This document shows, one piece after another, positions 1 through 6,406 of a DNA stretch of 12,136 nucleotides. A program made the position numbers and the translations under genes. Origin of the DNA: CAG-103 sp048217285 (GTDB lineage: Bacteria; Bacillota; Clostridia; Oscillospirales; Oscillospiraceae); contig DBFWVW010000099.1 in NCBI GenBank assembly GCA_048217285.1, forward strand, positions 1 to 12,136. The letters run 5' to 3'. Each line of letters starts with the position of its first letter. Positions within the stretch are counted from its first letter, which is position 1. The notes beneath the pieces are model-generated. The model was not told where the DNA came from, did no database searches, and saw only the letters and a program-made list of their open reading frames with translations.

Positions 1-215
1 TCCTTGCTGATGTCACCGGAAATAAACGCCTCTCCGGGGTCCAGGGAATATCCTGGTAGGTTCACCGTCATATCTGCAAACGCCTCTGCTCCATCTTCTG
101 TATGGGTAATCATGCCGATATAAAGCCGCTGATTATTCGCATACATTCCAAGTTGCAGCGATATGGTTTCTTCCCCATATTCCCACTTAAAGGGTACTTT
201 CTTTTCCTCATTCAT
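1..215 (-). CDS. DUF4313-like ICE protein, 3' end cut by window edge
   Basis: The first 71 or so codons are visible, from the ATG at 215. The start is supported by AGGAGG 8 bases upstream, and the stop codon TAG of the preceding gene is fused to that ribosome site (TAGGAGG). The visible protein begins MNEEKKVPFKWEYG and continues with a soluble, acidic sequence with no membrane segment or signal. I recognise it as resembling the DUF4313 family, a protein of unknown function found in clostridial conjugative elements. It is the last visible gene of the minus-strand ICE cluster and is probably translated in tandem with the gene at 228-539. The family call is from memory of similar sequences and is moderately sure; the function is unknown. 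Confidence 0.75.
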   Translation of the reverse strand, partial: MNEEKKVPFKWEYGEETISLQLGMYANNQRLYIGMITHTEDGAEAFADMTVNLPGYSLDPGEAFISGDISK

Positions 216-227
216 ATCGGATTCCTC

Positions 228-539
228 CTATCGTATCTGTTCTTTGTGGTCATAAAACAAATCTCCATTTCTGACCTTTGCATGGCTGAGAATCTTGATC
301 TGCCCATTTGCCTGACTGTCCAGAGCTTTTTCATAGCCTATATCTGACAAAAACAGGCGGGTGCGTTCTCCTTTCCAGCCAACCGGGGAGTCATGCGTCA
401 GTACATCAAAAATAATCATGTGCCGGGTGTTCTCCGCAAATCGCTGGAGATCCATGTAGTCATGACCGTGATAGTTCTGCGCCCCGGCTTTCTGGCGCAT
501 TTCCTCCATCAGCTGCCCGATTGTTTTGCCTTCCTGCAT
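228..539 (-). CDS. Small ICE accessory protein, paralogue of the product of 2787-3056
   Basis: About 103 residues. An in-frame GTG at 548 exists, but it sits directly against the ribosome site, whereas ATG 539 lies 9 bases after AAGGAA, so ATG 539 is preferred. No signal peptide or membrane segment is visible. The C-terminal half (MII-F-VL, RLFL, GY, AL-SQ, IKI, A-V) matches the small protein at 2787-3056 position by position, so the two are probably ancient duplicates. It follows the antirepressor-like gene by 22 bases, and its TAG stop overlaps the ribosome site of the next gene, so it is likely co-transcribed. I do not recognise a named family and give no function. That it is a real gene is well supported by spacing, ribosome site and paralogue. 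Confidence 0.8.
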   Translation of the reverse strand: MQEGKTIGQLMEEMRQKAGAQNYHGHDYMDLQRFAENTRHMIIFDVLTHDSPVGWKGERTRLFLSDIGYEKALDSQANGQIKILSHAKVRNGDLFYDHKEQIR

Positions 540-561
540 AAAACCCACTTCCTTTCCGTTC

Positions 562-1308
562 TTATGAGACCAGCAAGATCATCTCCCGCAGCTGAGCAAA
601 GTAGAGCTTTCCCTTTGGCGTAACCAGCGTGTAGGAGCCGGTATGCCCGTGATTGCAGTAGTCTTTCACACAGAACAGCCCCGTATTTTTCACATTGGCA
701 TAGGGCAGCACATTGCCGGATGCTGTGCGGTACACAAACCGTCGTTCTATCAGAAACCGAACAAACCGGCGCTCCGGGACATCCAACTCTTTGGCGGTTG
801 TCCTGAGATTGGTGCTGTGCTTTAAGTCGATGAACAGGTCATAGAAAGCGGCTTTGCCCTCCAGCTGTGCATTTTCCTTACGCAGAGAAATATTTGCTTC
901 ACGCTCAGCCAACAAGTCTGAACAGAGCTTCATCAGAGCCTCCGGGGAAGTAGCTACCTCCCAAAGCTTCTCTCTTGTGAGATAGGCCCCGTGCTTGCGA
1001 ATGGTAGGCAGAACCTCATCGAATACCCACTGTTCAAACTGTTCTGCCGATGGCAATTTGCTGTGAACAATCAGGCGGTACAAATCTCCTTCGGGGATAA
1101 AAGTCATACTGATTTTGCGGTCGGGGCTTTGTGGGTGAGGTGCGTCGCGTTTCACGACATACCTACAATGGCGGATAATTGCATCGCGGGAATTGCTGTA
1201 CCCCAGCGCAGCGGCCACATCCGTTCCGCAGAACAGGTATTTGCCGTTTTCTTCGATGACCCGGATACTGCCAAACTCCGGGTTTTTGAAAATTTCCATC
1301 TGGTTCAT
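562..1308 (-). CDS. Bro-N / KilAC phage antirepressor-like protein
   Basis: 248 residues. Residues about 10-105 match a Bro-N domain: FGSIRVI, a GTDVAAALGYSN motif, and the FEQWVFDEVLPTIRKHG ending typical of the domain. Residues about 130-150 are a charged, probably coiled linker. Residues about 150-240 resemble the KilA-C/ANT antirepressor domain (TAKELDVPERRFVRFL, then a Tyr/Gly-rich region with TPKGKLYF). Such proteins bind DNA or phage-type repressors; in ICEs they are thought to regulate the element, though the partner is not known here. The start at 1308 has AAGGAGG 6 bases upstream. The gene lies between the repA-like gene, from which a terminator-like hairpin separates it, and a small accessory gene. 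Family assignment is strong; the role in this ICE is inferred. Confidence 0.9.
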   Translation of the reverse strand: MNQMEIFKNPEFGSIRVIEENGKYLFCGTDVAAALGYSNSRDAIIRHCRYVVKRDAPHPQSPDRKISMTFIPEGDLYRLIVHSKLPSAEQFEQWVFDEVLPTIRKHGAYLTREKLWEVATSPEALMKLCSDLLAEREANISLRKENAQLEGKAAFYDLFIDLKHSTNLRTTAKELDVPERRFVRFLIERRFVYRTASGNVLPYANVKNTGLFCVKDYCNHGHTGSYTLVTPKGKLYFAQLREMILLVS

Positions 1309-1328
1309 GTCGTGCCTCCTTTGGCATG

Positions 1329-1355
1329 ATAAAAGGCGGCCTTTACCAGCCGCCT
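1329..1355 (-). terminator. Hairpin with short U run at the end of the repA-like gene
   Basis: On the minus strand the 7-base arms AGGCGGC and GCCGCCT (1349-1355 and 1334-1340) enclose an 8-base loop that contains the TAA stop. TTTTAT follows. The U run is short, so this may be a partial terminator or attenuator. Confidence 0.5.
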
Positions 1356-2221
1356 GCGTGCATATCGTGGTTGACCAATGAAGTGAAGTGATTATTCATG
1401 GTGGTAGGCGCATTGAACAGCACCGCAAGCAGGTACTGCTTCATGTTGCGTACCTGGGTGGTGTTCTTTTGCAGACAGTCCATGACAAACTCGATGTGGG
1501 AGCTGTCCAGTTTCAAAAAACGGGAACGCACGATCTCGTGAGGAAAGTCTGCCCCAGAGATCCGGGTGGTCTTTCGTCTGGCACAGACCGTTTCTACCAA
1601 CAGCTCTACGATCTCATTCAGGTCATCCAGGTAGAGAGGATAACGCTGCTTCAGACAGTCATACTCGATATTCTCCAAAATCAATTCCCGATAATTTTCT
1701 ATCTCTGTGACAGACATCGCATCTCTTCCTTTCCGTTCCGGCGGTCTTGCCGCCGCTGTTTCCCGGAAGGGAATGGAATCGGTACTTGATCCATAAGTAA
1801 TTGATTTTTCTGTATTTGATTTCTCTATATTTAATTCTGCGGGCTTTTCCGTATCCGGTTTTACCGTATCCGGGTTTTCCGTATCTGGTGAAACCACATC
1901 TGACGGCAGCATATCCAGCTTCTTTGGCTGTGGCTGCTCATAAATGATGTACTCGGTATCAGTAATACGGCCATTCGCACCGCGAAGCTGCCTGCGGACA
2001 ATATAGCCAGCTGTTTCCAACTCTTTGAGCGCAGAGCCAATGGCGTCCACACCCTCCTTACAGATGGAAGCAAGCCCTCTTGTAGTGTAATTCCACTCCT
2101 CTGGGAGCGACAGGATCATGGAGAGCAGACCCTTAGACTTTAAGGTCAGCCCCTTATCCTTCAGATGATAATTTGACATAACGGTGTAATCGCGTGTCCG
2201 TTGTACGCGGTAGACTGCCAT
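1343..2221 (-). CDS. Replication initiator A-like protein (RepA_N N-terminus, DUF6017-like C-terminus)
   Basis: 292 residues. Residues 1-80 match the RepA_N winged-helix region (YRVQRTRDYTVMSNYHL, GLLSMILSLPEEWNYT, ALKELETAGYIVRR). A hydrophilic linker holds the degenerate repeat PDTENPDTVKPDTEKP at residues 112-127. Residues about 170-280 form a helical domain like DUF6017, seen in ICE proteins annotated as replication initiators. The expected role is binding an origin for autonomous replication of the excised circle; whether it does so here is inference. AAGGAG lies 8 bases before ATG 2221. The gene is bracketed by terminator-like hairpins, one at 2247-2282 just before it and one at 1329-1355 overlapping its own stop. 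No clear promoter is visible in the 60-base gap upstream. Confidence 0.85.
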   Translation of the reverse strand: MAVYRVQRTRDYTVMSNYHLKDKGLTLKSKGLLSMILSLPEEWNYTTRGLASICKEGVDAIGSALKELETAGYIVRRQLRGANGRITDTEYIIYEQPQPKKLDMLPSDVVSPDTENPDTVKPDTEKPAELNIEKSNTEKSITYGSSTDSIPFRETAAARPPERKGRDAMSVTEIENYRELILENIEYDCLKQRYPLYLDDLNEIVELLVETVCARRKTTRISGADFPHEIVRSRFLKLDSSHIEFVMDCLQKNTTQVRNMKQYLLAVLFNAPTTMNNHFTSLVNHDMHAGGW

Positions 2222-2246
2222 TCACTTCACTCCTTCCTGTGGTCAG

Positions 2247-2282
2247 AAAATAACAAAAGCCGCTGTCAGTAAAGACGCGGCT
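2247..2282 (-). terminator. Terminator-like hairpin between the 167-aa gene and the repA-like gene
   Basis: On the minus strand AGCCGC pairs with GCGGCT (2277-2282 with 2258-2263). The stem extends by GAC/GTC across one bulged base and is followed by TTTTGTTATTTT. It overlaps the stop codon of the upstream gene. It probably ends or attenuates the parA-parB-accessory operon before the repA-like gene. Confidence 0.6.
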
Positions 2283-2785
2283 CAAACTTCATAGAAAACT
2301 CCTGGTCTCCCATCAAAGGGATAGCGGCTGATGTCCTCAAAGGCGTCGGCAACCTCCTCCGCTGGATAGTCCTGCCAGTCCCGCTCCCTGACGATATGAT
2401 GGATAGTACGGTAACAGGTAGAAAACCTTTCATACGCCGAACGGTATTTCGTATTCACGCAGGAGACATCCACAAACCGCCCGTCCTCCAAGAGCCATAG
2501 TTCCCGGATGCAAGAAGCATCCACCTGCGTAGAATGACTCTGGATAGTTTTTTGGTAAATGCAAAATCCCCGCTGTGGAAACAACTCTGGCCCATAGTAG
2601 TTCAAGGAACACTCATGGTTTCCCGCGGTCTGGTAAGCAAGGACACTTTCCCCACGATAGCGGACAGACTGCGCCACAAGTTCCATGTTCAATCTGGAGA
2701 GCGCCCTTTTCCGCTCCTTTTTGTCGGGGAAAAGATAAAGATACGCCGTCCTGATGGCATTGCAAATTTCTTTTTCTCTAAACAT
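2282..2785 (-). CDS. Hypothetical ICE accessory protein, 167 aa
   Basis: A complete 167-residue frame starting at ATG 2785, with GGAG 8 bases upstream and only one base after the TAA of the preceding gene. The protein is soluble and mixed-charge, with a basic N-terminal helix (KKERKRALSRLN), a middle rich in Tyr and Cys, and an acidic C-terminus (AEEVADAFEDISRYPFDG). No signal peptide, membrane segment or catalytic motif stands out. I do not recognise a family. Its tight coupling to the 89-aa gene and to parAB argues for a real gene of the element's maintenance operon. A hairpin with a U run overlaps its stop codon, so it is probably the last gene of that operon. Confidence 0.75.
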   Translation of the reverse strand: MFREKEICNAIRTAYLYLFPDKKERKRALSRLNMELVAQSVRYRGESVLAYQTAGNHECSLNYYGPELFPQRGFCIYQKTIQSHSTQVDASCIRELWLLEDGRFVDVSCVNTKYRSAYERFSTCYRTIHHIVRERDWQDYPAEEVADAFEDISRYPFDGRPGVFYEV

Positions 2786-2786
2786 C

Positions 2787-3056
2787 TTATTTTCTCCGTT
2801 TTTTCTTTACATCCAAGACATGACCCTCAATTACACGGGCGTACCTTTTGATTTTGATCTCCCGGCGCTGCTGGCTTTGCAGGGCGGCCCGATAACCGTC
2901 CTCAGTCAAAAACAGCCGCATTTCATCTCCGGGGCTTCCGTAAGCAGTGCTGGGACGCAGGACGGAAAACTCGATCATCCAGCAGGTGTTATCCCAAAAC
3001 CTCTCTACGGCGAGAATGTTGTGTCCTTTCAGCTCACGGGCTGAAATATCCTTCAT
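2787..3056 (-). CDS. Small ICE accessory protein, paralogue of the product of 228-539
   Basis: 89 residues from ATG 3056; AAAGGAG lies 6 bases upstream and immediately follows the parB stop. The pattern MIEFSVL, MRLFL, GYRAALQSQ, IKI and ARVIEGHVLD aligns with the small protein at 228-539, which suggests duplication and divergence within this element or its ancestors. The C-terminus is very basic (DVKKKRRK), so nucleic-acid contact is possible but not shown. No membrane segment or signal is present. It sits between parB (12-base gap) and the 167-aa gene (1-base gap), clearly within one operon. I know no function for the family. Confidence 0.8.
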   Translation of the reverse strand: MKDISARELKGHNILAVERFWDNTCWMIEFSVLRPSTAYGSPGDEMRLFLTEDGYRAALQSQQRREIKIKRYARVIEGHVLDVKKKRRK

Positions 3057-3068
3057 AGGCGGCTCCTT

Positions 3069-4004
3069 TCATCGTTCCTGGTCTCTCTGACGCTTTTTCT
3101 GCCATGCCTCCAGCAGCTTGATGATGGTTTCCTGCATCCGCTGGGGCGTATAGCTTTTAGGGAAATACTTCCGCAAAGTGTCAGAGGTAAATGTCACCCG
3201 GTCCAGATCACTTTTCTTTTCCTCACCCATGATGACACGCATCATATCGAGGGTCAGATGCCCCTCCTGGCTATATTTCTTGAGCCGCTGGGCTTGAGAA
3301 AGAGAAGGGGTAGCCTGTTCGCTGTCCATCGCGTCCAACAGGTCTACCTGTTCCTCCTTTTTGAGAAAGGACAGCTCATAGGCGGGATTTAAGGCAATTT
3401 TCTTTTCATCCACCATGTCCAGCAGTTCGGGAATCAGCTCAGTCAGACGGATAAATCTCTGAATTTGATTCTTACTCTGTCCAACCTGTTCAGCTAAAAT
3501 ATCTCTGGATTTTCTACCATCGGACTTGTGCCCAACTTGGGCACAAGTTAAATCCACTCGCTCTCCCTGGTGCTTCATAGCCTCCAACTTCATTTTATAG
3601 GCAAAGGCCCTCTCACTTGGAAGCAGGCTTTCTCGTTGCAGGTTGCTGTCAACCATAATAATTGTGGCAGCGTCATCATCCAGATCACGGACAATTACCG
3701 GCATGGTCTCTTTTTCTGCCAGTTCACTTGCTCTGTGCCGTCTGTGTCCGGCTACCAGTTCATAACCACCCTCCGGGTCAGGGCGGGCAATCGCAGGAAC
3801 CAGCACACCATACTGCTTGATACTGTCCGCAGTTTCCAGCATGGCTTCATCATCCTTGACTTTGAACGGATGGTTCTTAAAAGGGTGCAGCTCAGACAAG
3901 GGAATTTCCAGCACCCGTTCCCGCTGTGCATCGGCACGGCTTTCCTCGGTGGAAAACAGGTCATCTACCGATGCCAGCTCTATTTTTTTCGCGCTGCTTT
4001 TCAA
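3069..4004 (-). CDS. parB: ParB/Spo0J-family partition protein
   Basis: 311 residues. The start is TTG at 4004, 9 bases after a full GGAGG (AAGGAGGTG), and the gene overlaps the end of parA by 44 bases. The N-terminal ParB/Srx-type domain holds LSELHPFKNHPF (residues 37-48) and the nucleotide-binding box GHRRHRA (86-92), followed by NLQRE (121-125). A helix-turn-helix region covers about residues 166-188 (SRDILAEQVGQSKNQIQRF). The C-terminus is helical and basic (WQKKRQRDQER). ParB binds parS centromere sites and works with the neighbouring ParA ATPase to keep the excised element in dividing cells; that role is known for the family and inferred here. A perfect 25-bp palindrome lies inside the gene at 3524-3548 and is a candidate binding site. 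Confidence 0.95.
   Translation of the reverse strand: MKSSAKKIELASVDDLFSTEESRADAQRERVLEIPLSELHPFKNHPFKVKDDEAMLETADSIKQYGVLVPAIARPDPEGGYELVAGHRRHRASELAEKETMPVIVRDLDDDAATIIMVDSNLQRESLLPSERAFAYKMKLEAMKHQGERVDLTCAQVGHKSDGRKSRDILAEQVGQSKNQIQRFIRLTELIPELLDMVDEKKIALNPAYELSFLKKEEQVDLLDAMDSEQATPSLSQAQRLKKYSQEGHLTLDMMRVIMGEEKKSDLDRVTFTSDTLRKYFPKSYTPQRMQETIIKLLEAWQKKRQRDQER
3524..3548. repeat. Perfect 25-bp palindrome inside parB (candidate parS or operator)
   Basis: The arms ACTTGTGCCCA (3524-3534) and TGGGCACAAGT (3538-3548) are exact inverted copies around a 3-base centre. The site falls in the codons for residues about 153-160, just before the helix-turn-helix. Known parS sites can lie within or near parB genes (for example spo0J of Bacillus subtilis), so a partition site is plausible. 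The sequence is not the chromosomal TGTTTCACGTGAAACA type. Confidence 0.5.
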
Positions 4005-4782
4005 GTTTCAACACCTCCTTCGTCAGATTTCGATACCCCTCTGCCACCTTGCCGCCAGGGTCATGGGCGAAAATACTTTTTCCCTCTGCGCTAATTTCCT
4101 TTGCCCGGACAGAATGGGGGATTTCCGTTCCAAAGACTTTGATTTTACTTCCATAGGTGTCCCGCAGCAAAGCAGCAATCTCTTTGGCAAAGTTGGTGCG
4201 GTTATCCACCATCGTCAGCAGGATACCGTCAATCTGGAGCTTTGGATTGATCTGCCGTTTCACCTTACTGACCGTAGATAGAAGCTGTTCCAGCCCTTTG
4301 GCGGGCAGATACTCTGCCTGAACGGGAATTATGATCCTGTTCGCAGCCGCCAGCGCATTGACCGTAAGCATTCCCAACGAGGGCTGACAGTCAATCAGGA
4401 TATGGGAATATTGTCCCTTCAGTGTGTCCAGATATTGCCGTAAAATCGTTTCACGGCTCATGGCGTTTACCAAAGAAACCTCCATACCGGAAAGCTGAAT
4501 ATCCGCAGGCATCAGGTCAACGCCTTCTGCATGACGCAGAATACCTTCTCCGGGGCGTATAGGCTGATCCATCAGAATTTTGCCCATTGCATCCGACAGT
4601 GTAAATGGCAGCTTGTCTGGTTGCGGATTTCCCAAGCTGATTGTCAGGCTTCCTTGCGGGTCCCCGTCGATCAGAAGCACTTTCTTTCCGGCCTGTGCCA
4701 GACCTATTCCCAAGTTCGCACAGGTTGTTGTTTTGCCAACGCCGCCTTTCTGGTTGGCAATGGCGATGATTTGCGTGTTCAA
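3961..4782 (-). CDS. parA: ParA/Soj-family partition ATPase
   Basis: 273 residues. The start is TTG at 4782, 5 bases after GGAGGAGG; it must be the start because the deviant Walker A box KGGVGKTT already falls at residues 12-19 and no ATG precedes it in frame. Further ParA signatures are LLIDGDPQGS (Walker A') and HILIDCQPSLGMLTVNAL (Walker B). The protein is a cytosolic ATPase that binds DNA non-specifically and positions ParB-parS complexes. It is the first ICE gene inside the junction with rlmD and is translationally coupled to parB by a 44-base overlap. Two hairpins lie between the rlmD stop and this start, and no strong promoter is visible, so how it is transcribed is unclear. Identity is certain at family level. 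Confidence 0.96.
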   Translation of the reverse strand: MNTQIIAIANQKGGVGKTTTCANLGIGLAQAGKKVLLIDGDPQGSLTISLGNPQPDKLPFTLSDAMGKILMDQPIRPGEGILRHAEGVDLMPADIQLSGMEVSLVNAMSRETILRQYLDTLKGQYSHILIDCQPSLGMLTVNALAAANRIIIPVQAEYLPAKGLEQLLSTVSKVKRQINPKLQIDGILLTMVDNRTNFAKEIAALLRDTYGSKIKVFGTEIPHSVRAKEISAEGKSIFAHDPGGKVAEGYRNLTKEVLKLEKQREKNRAGIGR

Positions 4783-4801
4783 ATAAACCTCCTCCTTCTA
4801 C

Positions 4802-4832
4802 AAAAAATATCCCTATTCCGACAAATAGGGAT
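4802..4832 (-). promoter_or_regulatory. Inverted repeat just upstream of parA (operator or attenuator)
   Basis: The exact 9-base arms ATCCCTATT (4809-4817) and AATAGGGAT (4824-4832) enclose 6 bases. On the minus strand the hairpin is followed by ATTTTTTG and then directly by the parA ribosome site. It could be a second terminator, an attenuator, or a ParA/ParB operator; the sequence does not decide. Confidence 0.5.
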
Positions 4833-4833
4833 G

Positions 4834-4870
4834 AAAAAAGCCGCTTACTCAAATAAATGAATAAACGGCT
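4834..4870 (-). terminator. Rho-independent terminator of rlmD
   Basis: On the minus strand AGCCGTTTA pairs with TAAGCGGCT (4862-4870 with 4839-4847, one G-U pair) and is followed by TTTTTT. It lies 32 bases after the rlmD stop and before parA. It is ICE-encoded and should insulate the element from host transcription through rlmD. Confidence 0.75.
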
Positions 4871-4901
4871 ATGTAAGAAATATTCGATTGTAAGTAAAGT
4901 T

Positions 4902-6371
4902 TTATATCACTGCAAAATAACGAAGTGCATCTTTGATTGCTTCTACCTTTTCTGGTGTCGGATGTTTCCTCGGCTGTTTCAATTCTTCTACCGCATTAGG
5001 AGCATCATACATCGGCAATCCCAAATTTCGCTTTACCTCTGCGATATATGCGGTATGTACCTTGAAGCCGTATTTCGCTTCTATGTACTCCTTAATCATT
5101 TTGTAGGTCACTTTTTCTTTGGGCTTGTACGCTTCGGCTCTTTTAGCAATACTATCTACCGGAATCTTGCCCTCGCCCTCTCCAAACTCCACATCAATGT
5201 GGATATAACTGTCGGCTTTTTTGTGGGACAAAAGAACTACCGTCTCTACATGTTCCGTGTGCGGGAACATATCCACCGGCTGTATGCGCGTGACGCGGTA
5301 GCCGTGCCGGGTGAGATAGCCCAGGTCGCGCGCAAGCGTCTCCGGATTGCACGACACGTACACCACCCGCTCCGGCGCCACGGCCGTGACTGCGGAGAGA
5401 AAGCGCTCGTCGCTGCCGGCGCGCGGCGGGTCGAGGATGATGACGTCAGCGTGTTCGCCGGCGCTGGCCATGCCCTGCAGGAAGTCGCTCGCATCGGCGG
5501 TATAGAAGCGGACGTTGTCCGCGCGGTTTGCCTTCGCGTTACTGATCGCGTCGCGCACGGCGTCGCGGTTGCTTTCCACACCGATCACGCGCGCGGCGTC
5601 CCGGCTGGCGAAGACGCCGATCGTACCGGTGCCGCAGTAGGCGTCCACGACGGTCTCCTTCCCGGTCAGCCCGGCGTAGTCGAGCGCCGTGCGGTAGAGC
5701 ACCTCCGTCTGTATGGGGTTGATCTGGTAAAACGCGCGCGGCGAGATGCGGAACGTGAAGTCGCCGAGCTGCTCATGAATATACCCCGGACCGTAGAGCA
5801 CCTCACTGTGGGGGCCGAGCACGAGACTCGTCTGCCCGGCGTTGATGTTCTGCACGATGGTTGTGATGTCCGGGTGCCGCTGCAGCAGCGCGCGCACGAA
5901 GTTGCGCTTGCCGGGCAGCATACCATGTGCCGTCACGAGCACGACGAGGATCTCCCCGCTGCGCCAGCCGCGCCGCACGAGCACGTGCCGCAGCGTGCCG
6001 CGGCCGGTGTCCTCATCATAGGGACGGATCTTAAAGCTCTTGAGCAGACCACGGATCGTGACGATGATCCGGTCGGCGACCGTGTCCTCGATCATGCAGT
6101 CGCTGACAGGGACGATCCGGTGCGAGGCCGACTGGTACACGCCCGAGATGATCTGCCCCTGCCGGTTGACACCGAAGGCGGCCTGCACCTTGTTGCGGTA
6201 GTGGTAGGGATCCTTCATGCCGAGGATCTCCTCTACGTGGCCGAAGCGGCCGAGCAGGCGGATGGCCGTCGCCTGTTTGAGATGCAGCTGTTCGTCATAG
6301 GACAGGTTTTGCAGCTGGCAGCCGCCGCATTTTTTTGCGAGCGGACATACGTGCGTGGGGGTATTTGCCAT
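4902..6371 (-). CDS. rlmD: 23S rRNA (uracil-5)-methyltransferase, RumA/RlmD type, with ICE-encoded C-terminal tail
   Basis: 489 residues from ATG 6371, which is preferred over ATG 6377 because GGAGG lies 8 bases before it and only 2 before the other. It methylates a 23S rRNA uridine with S-adenosylmethionine. Fe-S ligands are C9, C15, C18 (CPLAKKCGGC) and C92. The SAM site is DAYCGTGTIGVF (243-254). LDPPRAG is followed by VSCNP with nucleophile C341. The catalytic base is E376 in HTEHVE, equivalent to Glu424 of E. coli RumA. No N-terminal TRAM domain is visible. The ICE junction lies at codons about 369-374, so E376 and everything after it are encoded by the element. The normal enzyme should end near residue 382; here about 107 residues are added, lysine/glutamate-rich and partly helical. 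The gene lies downstream of the glycine-transporter gene, possibly on the same transcript. Confidence 0.95.
   Translation of the reverse strand: MANTPTHVCPLAKKCGGCQLQNLSYDEQLHLKQATAIRLLGRFGHVEEILGMKDPYHYRNKVQAAFGVNRQGQIISGVYQSASHRIVPVSDCMIEDTVADRIIVTIRGLLKSFKIRPYDEDTGRGTLRHVLVRRGWRSGEILVVLVTAHGMLPGKRNFVRALLQRHPDITTIVQNINAGQTSLVLGPHSEVLYGPGYIHEQLGDFTFRISPRAFYQINPIQTEVLYRTALDYAGLTGKETVVDAYCGTGTIGVFASRDAARVIGVESNRDAVRDAISNAKANRADNVRFYTADASDFLQGMASAGEHADVIILDPPRAGSDERFLSAVTAVAPERVVYVSCNPETLARDLGYLTRHGYRVTRIQPVDMFPHTEHVETVVLLSHKKADSYIHIDVEFGEGEGKIPVDSIAKRAEAYKPKEKVTYKMIKEYIEAKYGFKVHTAYIAEVKRNLGLPMYDAPNAVEELKQPRKHPTPEKVEAIKDALRYFAVI
5250..5270. other. Probable ICE attachment site core in rlmD
   Basis: A perfect inverted repeat, ATGTTCC (5250-5256) and GGAACAT (5264-5270), has a 7-base spacer (5257-5263). 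This is the usual shape of a tyrosine-recombinase core, though a serine integrase is not excluded. It encodes the conserved MFPHTEH of the methyltransferase. To its right codon use is G/C-rich host; to its left it becomes ICE-like at once. The rumA/rlmD 3' end is a known ICE target in streptococci and other Firmicutes. The matching att at the other end lies outside the window. Confidence 0.7.
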
Positions 6372-6406
6372 GGTCATGACCTCCGGTCTTTCGAACTTAC
6401 TGCTCT

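Larger units (their letters stand above)
1..5263. mobile_element. End of an integrative conjugative element (Tn1549-like), partial
   Basis: This stretch holds parA, parB, a RepA_N/DUF6017-type initiator, a Bro/KilAC antirepressor-like gene, two related small proteins and a DUF4313-like gene. From family knowledge this set is typical of the maintenance end of Tn1549-like ICEs of gut Firmicutes. Base composition and codon use change sharply to G/C-rich just right of 5270, inside the rlmD reading frame. The right boundary is placed at the inverted repeat 5250-5270; the exact crossover cannot be seen. Integrase, relaxase and type IV secretion genes would lie left of position 1 and are not in the window. 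The ICE assignment is inference from gene content and the junction; a degenerate or non-mobile remnant is possible. Confidence 0.85.

Noticed and set aside
540..548. GTG at 548 as the start of the small accessory gene
   Set aside because: The ribosome site AAGGAA directly touches the GTG; spacing is right only for ATG 539.
1379..2231. TGAAGTGA motif at both ends of the repA-like gene
   Set aside because: It is short, in opposite orientations, and partly the ribosome site and coding; probably coincidence.
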